Part shown: positions 1-3,963 of the stretch, one piece after another
How positions within the stretch are numbered: the first letter of the stretch is position 1
How the letters are laid out: every line of letters starts with the position of its first letter
From: CAYYFV01 sp964451705
GTDB taxonomy: Bacteria; Patescibacteriota; Gracilibacteria; UBA1369; GCA-2718715
DNA: 6,329 bases
Direction: 5' to 3'
NCBI GenBank assembly: GCA_964451705.1
Contig: CAYVIV010000034.1
Span: forward strand, 1 to 6,329
Program-made: the position numbers and the translations under genes
The notes under the pieces: generated by a model
What the model saw: only the letters and a program-made list of their open reading frames with translations
What the model was told of the DNA's origin: nothing
Database searches by the model: none

Positions 1-432
1 TCCTCCCAGATTCAAGCCGGATTTCACGTGTCCGACCCTACTCAGGAACATCCTAAGACGGTATATACATTTCGCATACGAGACTATCACTCTCTTTGGT
101 TAAACTTTCCAGTTTATTTTGCTATGAATATACAATCTATATTGGAGTCCTACAACCCCTGGCCGTAGCCAGGTTTGGGCTTCTCCCATTTCGCTCGCCA
201 CTACTCTGGGAATCTCGTTTGATTTCTTGTCCTCAGTTACTAAGATGTTTCAGTTCACTGAGTGTCCTCTAACTTACGTTAGTTGCTAGGCATTACCCTA
301 GCAGGGTTTCCCCATTCGGAAATCCCCGGTGCAAAGCTTGTTAGCAGCTTCCCGAGGCTTATCGCAGCTTACCACGTCCTTCATCGGAATCTAGAGTCGA
401 GGCATCCACTATATACATTACGTAACTTATTC
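1..432 (-). rRNA. rrl: 23S ribosomal RNA, 5' part (partial)
   Basis: The reverse complement aligns by eye with the 5' end of bacterial 23S rRNA: GGATGCC near the start, GATGAAGGACGTG, CTGCGATAAGC, GATTTCCGAATGGGGAAACC, CTGAAACATCTTAGTA, GAGATTCCC, AGTAGTGGCGAGCGAA and GGACACGTGAAATCC. By counting back from GGATGCC as in E. coli, the mature 5' end falls near 432. The gene runs off the left edge, so only about 430 nt of domain I are present. I see no intron or insertion in this part. It has its own upstream promoter and leader (see 451-590), and is separated from the 16S gene by about 5.4 kb. Confidence 0.97.
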
Positions 433-450
433 TTTATTCTTTTTATTCTT
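428..450 (-). repeat. Three copies of a 7-nt AAGAATA repeat at the 23S 5' boundary
   Basis: On the plus strand TATTCTT occurs at 428-434, 435-441 and 444-450, read as AAGAATA three times in the rRNA sense. The last copy spans the predicted mature 23S 5' end. The tract is A-rich and probably unstructured, so it may be a single-stranded site for 5' maturation; that role is inferred only from its position. Confidence 0.55.
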
Positions 451-472
451 TAATCAGCATTTCTGCTGATTA
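451..472 (-). other. 23S leader hairpin with GAAA tetraloop
   Basis: TAATCAGCA (9 bases) pairs perfectly with TGCTGATTA around a GAAA loop when read as minus-strand RNA. It lies about 20 nt before the 23S mature 5' end and about 24 nt after the boxA-like element. There is no U-run after it, so it is not a terminator. It could be an rRNA-processing or antitermination hairpin (boxB-like in placement), but the order boxA then hairpin is opposite to the usual boxB-boxA order. Confidence 0.6.
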
Positions 473-495
473 CGATGATTGCTTGTTTTTCGCTA

Positions 496-507
496 TGTAA
501 AGGAGCA
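496..507 (-). promoter_or_regulatory. boxA-like rRNA antitermination element in the 23S leader
   Basis: The minus-strand sequence TGCTCCTTTACA matches 10 of 12 bases of the E. coli rrn boxA TGCTCTTTAACA. It begins about 25 nt after the predicted 23S start of transcription, where boxA normally sits in an rRNA leader. In known systems boxA RNA recruits NusB/NusE so that RNA polymerase can read through a long untranslated gene. Its presence here supports an independent 23S transcription unit. No similar element was found in the 16S trailer. Confidence 0.6.
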
Positions 508-538
508 TTTTCCGTTTCCATCTCTTAACTGTGAATTT

Positions 539-590
539 ATTATACTCATATCGATTTTGAAGTCAAACCTTTTTTAGCTTTTTTTTCGCT
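539..590 (-). promoter_or_regulatory. Dedicated 23S rRNA promoter with A-tract upstream element
   Basis: The -35 TTGACT (566-561) and a perfect -10 TATAAT (544-539) are 16 bp apart on the minus strand. Directly upstream, 567-590 is made of A-tracts (runs of six to eight A broken by GCT and GCG), as in UP elements that bind the RNA polymerase alpha subunit at rRNA promoters. Transcription should start near 532, giving a ~100-nt leader that holds the boxA-like element and the GAAA hairpin. The A-tracts begin just after the stop of the 78-aa gene at 594, with no intrinsic terminator between, so murA-operon transcripts might also run into the 23S gene. Confidence 0.75.
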
Positions 591-593
591 TTC

Positions 594-830
594 TTAAAAG
601 AAACGCCCAAAGACCTTAACTGTTAATGTATCTAAAACCCCAAATAGGTACAGAATTGAACCTATTACACATAGGCCACCTATAATAATATATAAGTTAA
701 TTGTCCCCCCTGTTAGTAGCCATTTTTCGGCCCAGGCGTTTTTACCAGTAAATCTATAAAGAGGCTCGCGATACTTGATGATCGCAAACCCCACTGCTGC
801 AAATAGTATTGATAAGATAAATCTTTTCAT
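594..830 (-). CDS. Small two-pass membrane protein, function unknown (78 aa)
   Basis: The protein has two hydrophobic stretches likely to span the membrane: about residues 4-19 and about 44-67 (starting at NLYIIIGG). Between them lies a polar, aromatic linker with KYREPLYRFTGK followed by WAEKWLLTGGT. Similar small proteins with a KYRE...TG...WAEK...GGT pattern are, as I recall, conserved in Patescibacteria with no known function; that is recollection, not a search. The ATG at 830 lies 9 nt after the murA stop codon, so the two genes very probably share one transcript. No Shine-Dalgarno site precedes the start; the upstream bases are AAACAAAACAA. The stop is TAA, and its 3' end abuts the 23S promoter A-tracts. 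Because it follows a cell-wall enzyme it might act at the envelope, but nothing in the sequence proves this. Confidence 0.8.
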   Translation of the reverse strand: MKRFILSILFAAVGFAIIKYREPLYRFTGKNAWAEKWLLTGGTINLYIIIGGLCVIGSILYLFGVLDTLTVKVFGRFF

Positions 831-839
831 TTGTTTTGT

Positions 840-2372
840 TTAGATTCCTTGCAGGAATTCTATTTTAGCACCTAGCTTGTTGAGTCTATTTACTAAATCT
901 TCATAACCCCTGTTAATAGAGTATACATCTTTTAATGTAGAAATTCCATCTGCAGATAATAATGCAATCAACAACAAGGCAGCTGGTCTTAGTGCTGGTG
1001 GGCACTTGATATCATTGGCTACAAATGTAGTACCACCTTGTATATAGACCCTATGAATATCGGCCTGCCTGACTGTGGCACCAAGCTTGTTTAATTCTGT
1101 GTAGTAAATAGCTCTATGCTCATATGGCCAGTCGTGGATTAGAGTTGTACCCTGTGCTTGAGTGGCAAGTAAGGCAAAAAATGGCAAATTATCCATATTT
1201 ACACCAGGATATGGTCGGCACTCTAACTTCTCTGAGGGAGCACATAAATTTGATGGGTGAATAGTGAGATCTACTAATTTGATAAAGTTGTTATCACCAA
1301 GATAGGTCTCAGACTTGTCGTAACGAAGCCCCATCTTGGATAATTTATAAAGCTCGAGCTCTAAAAATTCTATCGGACAGCCCTTTAAGCTAAGTGTTGA
1401 TTTTGTGACGACTGCTGCGGCCAAGAAAAACATAGCCTCTATAGGATCTGGTGAAATTGTATACTCAACTGTTTTATTAATAGTCTCGAGTCCTTTGACC
1501 TGCAATGTAGTTGTACCGATACCTCGAAACTCTACTCCCAGGACCTCTAGAAATTTACACAAGTCTTGAACCATGTAGTTAGCACTGGCGTATTTAATTT
1601 GTGTGACCTTAGGTGATAGGGCAGCTGCCAGAATAGCATTTTCTGTAACTGTGTCCCCAGACTCATATAATATAACTTCAGAGTCTTTGGTATCTGTTTT
1701 GATAATATTATACAGACCTTTATCTCTTTGGACATTGACCCCAAAGTGATTTAGAGCATAGACATGCGGCTGGATACTTCTGAGACCTAAATGACAACCC
1801 CCTGCAGCAGGCAACTGAAACTCTGGAAAGAAATGTGAGAGCACACCCATAAGTAAAATTGCTGAACGCGTTTTCTTAGCAGCAGCAAAATCTAGGTTTG
1901 CTATATCTATAGTTGCTGGTGGTGTTATTTCTAAGGAGGAATTATTAAACCACCTCACCTTTACATTCATACTTTCTAAAACCTCAATCAAGCGCTCAAT
2001 CTCTGCAATTTGAGGAACTTTGTGCAATATAGTTTTACCTTTGTTTAATAAGCTAGCGCACAGAATTGCAACAGTAGCATTTTTGGAAGAATTAATTTGC
2101 ACCTCCCCAGAAAGCTGCCGCCCACCATGAATCCTAAAGTTCAAGGAATCTCCAGACAATGTAATGATATCTCTTTTCAGAATACTGCCCACTTTAACTA
2201 ATGTTTCAGCAGTAAAGTTCTGCTCTCCTTTTTCCATACGGGCAACTGCTGACTGACTAGTTGCCAGCAAACTAGCAAATTCTGACTGTGTTAAACCCTG
2301 TTTTTCACGATGGTACTGAATTAACTCACCTATTTTTTGAGTAGTCTGTAGCGCTTGATTCATAATAATCAT
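840..2372 (-). CDS. murA: UDP-GlcNAc 1-carboxyvinyltransferase (MurA) with N-terminal XRE-type HTH domain
   Basis: MurA transfers enolpyruvate from PEP to UDP-GlcNAc, the first committed step of peptidoglycan synthesis in the cytoplasm. Counting from the ATG at 2372 (510 aa), residues ~13-70 are an XRE/HTH_3 domain (LTQSEFASLLATSQSAVAR; recognition helix ~39-49). Residues ~77-510 are the EPT/MurA fold. All E. coli active-site positions I can place are kept: K97-N98 (K22-N23), R169 (R91), C193 in GGCHLGLR (C115), R198 (R120), D394 in YPGVNMD (D305), R420 in YEHR (R331), R462 (R371) and R488 in INRGYE (R397). The cysteine nucleophile predicts a fosfomycin-sensitive enzyme. MurA is normally ~420 aa; the excess is mostly the HTH domain. 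A longer frame opens at a TTG at 2414, but that lies in the promoter; ATG 2363 is an alternative start. Only a weak GGGAA precedes 2372. Stop is TAA. It is likely in an operon with the 78-aa gene, and probably self-regulated (see 2391-2408). Confidence 0.92.
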   Translation of the reverse strand: MIIMNQALQTTQKIGELIQYHREKQGLTQSEFASLLATSQSAVARMEKGEQNFTAETLVKVGSILKRDIITLSGDSLNFRIHGGRQLSGEVQINSSKNATVAILCASLLNKGKTILHKVPQIAEIERLIEVLESMNVKVRWFNNSSLEITPPATIDIANLDFAAAKKTRSAILLMGVLSHFFPEFQLPAAGGCHLGLRSIQPHVYALNHFGVNVQRDKGLYNIIKTDTKDSEVILYESGDTVTENAILAAALSPKVTQIKYASANYMVQDLCKFLEVLGVEFRGIGTTTLQVKGLETINKTVEYTISPDPIEAMFFLAAAVVTKSTLSLKGCPIEFLELELYKLSKMGLRYDKSETYLGDNNFIKLVDLTIHPSNLCAPSEKLECRPYPGVNMDNLPFFALLATQAQGTTLIHDWPYEHRAIYYTELNKLGATVRQADIHRVYIQGGTTFVANDIKCPPALRPAALLLIALLSADGISTLKDVYSINRGYEDLVNRLNKLGAKIEFLQGI

Positions 2373-2386
2373 TAATGTTCCCAATG

Positions 2387-2414
2387 AATATATATCATAT
2401 ATGATATAATTCAA
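2387..2414 (-). promoter_or_regulatory. Putative murA promoter with very short leader
   Basis: On the minus strand TTGAAT (2414-2409) and TATATT (2392-2387) are 16 bp apart, matching the sigma-70 consensus at 4/6 and 5/6. Transcription would start near 2380, only about 8 nt before the ATG at 2372 (17 before the ATG at 2363), so the mRNA would be leaderless or nearly so. The spacer is filled by a perfect palindrome, which suggests repression. The sequence is very AT-rich, so chance hexamers are a concern. Confidence 0.5.
2391..2408. promoter_or_regulatory. 18-bp perfect palindrome, candidate operator of HTH-MurA
   Basis: TATATCATATATGATATA is a perfect 18-bp palindrome. It fills the spacer between the predicted -35 and -10 of the murA promoter and overlaps the first bases of the -10. 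XRE-family dimers typically bind palindromes of this size in this position. The natural candidate ligand is the HTH domain of the protein encoded immediately downstream. Binding is inferred; the palindrome itself is seen directly. Confidence 0.6.
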
Positions 2415-2428
2415 GTGTTTATACTTGA
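2411..2428. promoter_or_regulatory. Second 18-bp dyad next to the murA promoter
   Basis: TCAAGT (2411-2416) and ACTTGA (2423-2428) form a 6-6-6 inverted repeat 2 bp from the first palindrome. The dyad centres are 20 bp apart, close to two helical turns, so two dimers could bind on the same face. The half-site differs from that of the first palindrome (TCAAGT versus ATCATA), so this may be a site for another protein or simply chance. It also overlaps the -35. Confidence 0.4.
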
Positions 2429-2456
2429 CAGAGTAATGTAAAAACTAAAAAAACTC

Positions 2457-2484
2457 TTGAATTTTAATTTAATATAAGTAATAT
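2457..2484 (+). promoter_or_regulatory. Possible tRNA promoter
   Basis: TTGAAT (2457-2462) and TAATAT (2479-2484) are 16 bp apart upstream of tRNA-Ala, each matching 4 of 6 consensus bases. Start would be near 2491, ~37 nt before the tRNA. The tRNAs face away from murA and cannot use the rRNA promoter, so some promoter must exist in 2415-2527; this pair is the best I see, but the stretch is so AT-rich that it is weak evidence. Confidence 0.3.
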
Positions 2485-2527
2485 ATAGCTACTTTGATCT
2501 AGTTAACACAGGTTAAAGCACAGCTGT

Positions 2528-2604
2528 GGGGCATTAGCTCAGCTGGCTAGAGCGCCTGCTTTGCACGCAGGAGGTCATCGGTTCGACTCCGATATGCTCC
2601 ACCA
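2528..2604 (+). tRNA. tRNA-Ala (anticodon UGC)
   Basis: A full cloverleaf can be folded: acceptor GGGGCAT/ATGCTCC, D-arm GCTC/GAGC, anticodon stem CCTGC/GCAGG with loop TTTGCAC and anticodon TGC at 2562-2564, and T-arm ATCGG/CCGAT with loop TTCGACT. It is 77 nt with an encoded CCA end. The acceptor has a G-U at the third pair, the G3-U70 identity element of tRNA-Ala. Ala(UGC) is one of the two tRNAs usually found inside the 16S-23S spacer, but here it is on the strand opposite to both rRNA genes. Confidence 0.98.
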
Positions 2605-2621
2605 TTTATATATTGATTCTC

Positions 2622-2698
2622 GGGCGATTAGCTCAGCTGGTTAGAGCGCGTCACTGATAATGACGAGGTCGGAGGTTCAAGTCCTCCATTGCCCACCA
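2622..2698 (+). tRNA. tRNA-Ile (anticodon GAU)
   Basis: Cloverleaf: acceptor GGGCGAT/ATTGCCC (one G-U), D-arm GCTC/GAGC, anticodon stem CGTCA/TGACG with loop CTGATAA and anticodon GAT at 2656-2658, and T-arm GGAGG/CCTCC with loop TTCAAGT. It is 77 nt with an encoded CCA. It starts 17 nt after tRNA-Ala, so both are surely on one transcript in the order Ala-Ile. Usual spacers have Ile-Ala in the rRNA direction; a simple inversion of that pair would still read Ile-Ala. Confidence 0.98.
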
Positions 2699-2700
2699 TG

Positions 2701-2730
2701 AATCTTGGCTTAGCAAGCTTTGGATTTTTT
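2701..2730 (+). terminator. Intrinsic terminator of the tRNA-Ala/tRNA-Ile unit
   Basis: AATCT and GGCTT pair with AAGCT and GGATT (two 5-bp helices, with G-U pairs, separated by a small internal loop; 3-nt loop AGC), followed by a run of six T at 2725-2730. It begins 2 nt after the tRNA-Ile CCA. An 8-bp outer repeat, ATGAATCT (2698-2705) and AGATTCAT (2736-2743), encloses it and could compete with it. I see no good terminator for the converging GNAT gene in 2731-2822, only a 5-bp CTAGC/GCTAG hairpin at 2793-2807 without a U-run. Confidence 0.6.
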
Positions 2731-2822
2731 GTTGTAGATTCATACAAAAACCTTTGTCTTATCTACCTATACTCCTACCCATCATTACATATCTAGCTGT
2801 CTGCTAGTGTGACTTTAAGACA

Positions 2823-3296
2823 CTAAGTCTTGATGATTTTTTGCATAGGTTGGACCTTTAAACCTCGGAAGCTTCTCACTCCAGTAGTTTTCTTGTAGCC
2901 CATCTTTTGGTAGAAAGGCGTGGCATAAAGAGAAGATCGAATTTTGATAACACTTGTGTTTTGTTTTTTTGCTGCTTGTTCAAATAACTCGACTAGGCCT
3001 CTGCCAACCCCCTTGTTATGTACCCGGCCAAGCACAAATAAATTTACAATTCTATTTGTTCGCCCTAATATGTACCCAAGAATCTGATTCTTATCTTCGG
3101 CAACATAACAAATTGCCCCTCTAACTTTAAAGGCCTCGAGCAACTCTTGTTCTGATTTTTGAGGATGAGTAAAGGCTAAATATTTAGAAGCAGCTTTTTT
3201 ATCAAAACACTCAGACTTGTTGAAAGTTGAGTAAACAGCTAGTTTGATTTCTGCAATCTGCTTGATATCGCTGTTTTGGAATCTTCTAAATCTCAT
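2823..3296 (-). CDS. GNAT-family N-acetyltransferase
   Basis: This 157-aa protein has the layout of a single GNAT domain that transfers an acetyl group from acetyl-CoA to an amine. The N-terminal strand is MRFRRFQNSDIKQIAEI. The beta strands AICYVAEDKNQILGYILGR (~61-79) and VNLFVLGRV (~84-92) lead to motif A, HNKGVGRG (93-100), which is the acetyl-CoA pyrophosphate loop with His where Q/R is usual. Motif B is SSLYATPFYQKMGYKK (121-136) with the common tyrosine at ~129. Length fits stand-alone GNATs. The substrate cannot be told from sequence; small molecules, antibiotics or a protein N-terminus are all possible. The ATG at 3296 has no Shine-Dalgarno site. It has its own promoter (3372-3400), a terminator separates it from the 105-aa gene, and it converges on the tRNA pair. 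Stop is TAG. Confidence 0.88.
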   Translation of the reverse strand: MRFRRFQNSDIKQIAEIKLAVYSTFNKSECFDKKAASKYLAFTHPQKSEQELLEAFKVRGAICYVAEDKNQILGYILGRTNRIVNLFVLGRVHNKGVGRGLVELFEQAAKKQNTSVIKIRSSLYATPFYQKMGYKKTTGVRSFRGLKVQPMQKIIKT

Positions 3297-3332
3297 ACGT
3301 AAGAGTGATTTATGTTAATTTTGATAGAAGCA

Positions 3333-3346
3333 TCTTATGCATAAGA
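3333..3346. promoter_or_regulatory. 14-bp perfect palindrome in the GNAT leader
   Basis: TCTTATGCATAAGA is a perfect palindrome located about 20-32 nt downstream of the predicted GNAT transcription start and 37 nt before the ATG. It could be a repressor site or a small RNA hairpin. There is no regulator gene beside it to assign it to. Confidence 0.35.
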
Positions 3347-3371
3347 CATTAACTACGCCCTACCCACCTGT

Positions 3372-3400
3372 ATTGTAGTGTCACGGTATACATATGTAAA
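3372..3400 (-). promoter_or_regulatory. GNAT gene promoter
   Basis: On the minus strand TTTACA (3400-3395) and TACAAT (3377-3372) are exactly 17 bp apart, each 5/6 to the sigma-70 consensus. Start of transcription is expected near 3365, giving a ~69-nt leader. Confidence 0.6.
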
Positions 3401-3448
3401 CTTGTTTTCCGTGCAAGTGTCTCCAATGCAAAGCCTTTTTAATAGGGG

Positions 3449-3454
3449 TATAAT
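3449..3454 (+). promoter_or_regulatory. Perfect TATAAT facing the 3470-3528 palindrome
   Basis: A consensus -10 TATAAT lies on the plus strand 15 bp before a 59-bp palindrome. No good -35 is present (TGCAAA at 3427-3432 matches 3/6). If active, it would start an RNA near 3461 consisting mainly of that hairpin and antisense to the end of the 105-aa gene. Weak on its own. Confidence 0.25.
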
Positions 3455-3469
3455 GTTGTAAGAGGTAGC

Positions 3470-3528
3470 CGAATAGACAGAAGAAAAAAGACCCCTTGTC
3501 TAATGGGGTCTCATCTTCTGTCTACTCG
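3470..3528 (-). terminator. Terminator of the 105-aa gene inside a larger nested palindrome
   Basis: Read on the minus strand, AGACCCC (3511-3505) pairs with GGGGTCT (3495-3489) around a 9-nt loop and is followed by a T-run (3490-3485 region), a standard intrinsic terminator about 46 nt after the stop of the 105-aa gene. Unusually, an outer perfect 11-bp stem, TAGACAGAAGA (3474-3484) with TCTTCTGTCTA (3514-3524), encloses it. With one mismatch it extends by 3 bp to 3470/3528. The U-run thus sits inside the larger hairpin. TAGACA also recurs in the loop, allowing alternative pairing. Confidence 0.75.
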
Positions 3529-3557
3529 CTTTCACTCCTTTGCTCCTTGTATTTAGG

Positions 3558-3875
3558 CTAGTAAGGGTTAAAAGAATTGCGCGCAAGAAGCGCATTAGCA
3601 TACACAGTACGATCTGAATCAATACCATATGTGCGATCCTCTGCTTCGCGTTGCTCGTTTATGACCGTTAGAACTTTAGCTTGTATGCTCTTTGTGAGCT
3701 CCACTGGTGTTCCTATACCACTAGTCTCCACCTCTAGACCTGCTAAGTACCCCCCAGAAAGGCCTCGGGTGCCATCTGGACCCGAAATTTCATCATATGC
3801 TACGTGATAATAGGCTGTTAACTCTGTTCCCTTGTGTCTTAGATTGACCTTTGAAAGATCATTTGGACCATGCAT
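3558..3875 (-). CDS. Hypothetical 105-aa acidic soluble protein
   Basis: I do not recognise this protein. It has no signal peptide, membrane segment or cysteine. It is mildly acidic (14 D+E against 10 K+R) and reads as a small soluble domain: an N-terminal beta-like part (LTAYYHVAYDEI, ~19-30), a Gly-rich centre (GPDGTRGLSGGYLAGLEVE, ~32-50), a probable helix (VELTKSIQAKVLTVINEQRE, ~58-77) and a C-terminal tail ending NPY. Reality is supported by context: a consensus TTGACA promoter upstream, a clear terminator downstream, and ATG start and TAG stop inside that unit. Base composition over 3601-3840 is ~47% G+C by hand count, against about a third in a 120-base sample of murA, so its history may differ. 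A plus-strand frame overlaps it at 3577-3807, but that one has no signals and reads as low-complexity Ser/Arg/Pro. No Shine-Dalgarno site is seen. Confidence 0.72.
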   Translation of the reverse strand: MHGPNDLSKVNLRHKGTELTAYYHVAYDEISGPDGTRGLSGGYLAGLEVETSGIGTPVELTKSIQAKVLTVINEQREAEDRTYGIDSDRTVYANALLARNSFNPY

Positions 3876-3909
3876 AATTATTTTATGTTAATATTAATAA
3901 TTCCGAGCC

Positions 3910-3938
3910 AGCATACAGTACCAGGCTGATTTTGTCAA
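3910..3938 (-). promoter_or_regulatory. Strong promoter of the 105-aa gene
   Basis: A perfect -35 TTGACA (3938-3933) and a -10 TATGCT (3915-3910) are 17 bp apart. The -35 lies ~25 bp past the stop of the DUF2779 gene. Start near 3903 gives a ~28-nt leader made almost only of A and T, in which AATTATT (3902-3896 read on minus) can pair with AATAATT just before the ATG. CCAGG (3921-3925) and CCTGG (3941-3945) flank the -35 as an inverted repeat. Confidence 0.65.
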
Positions 3939-3963
3939 CCCCTGGGCAAACTAGAAATATTGA

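Noticed and set aside
1547..1744. 65-aa minus-strand open frame inside murA
   Set aside because: It lies wholly inside the clear MurA coding frame and its protein looks like nothing known; it is a chance frame.
2373..2414. 14-residue N-terminal extension of MurA from a TTG at 2414
   Set aside because: The codon is TTG and the stretch overlaps the predicted -35, the perfect palindrome and the -10. The added residues are not part of the HTH domain, and an ATG with a weak GGGAA follows at 2372.
2425..2430. Perfect plus-strand TTGACA as -35 of the tRNA promoter
   Set aside because: No -10-like hexamer lies 15-19 bp downstream (the region is nearly all A). It coincides with the second dyad instead.
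3577..3807. 76-aa plus-strand open frame opposite the 105-aa gene
   Set aside because: It has no promoter or start signal and a Ser/Arg/Pro-rich random look. The opposite strand has a matched promoter and terminator.
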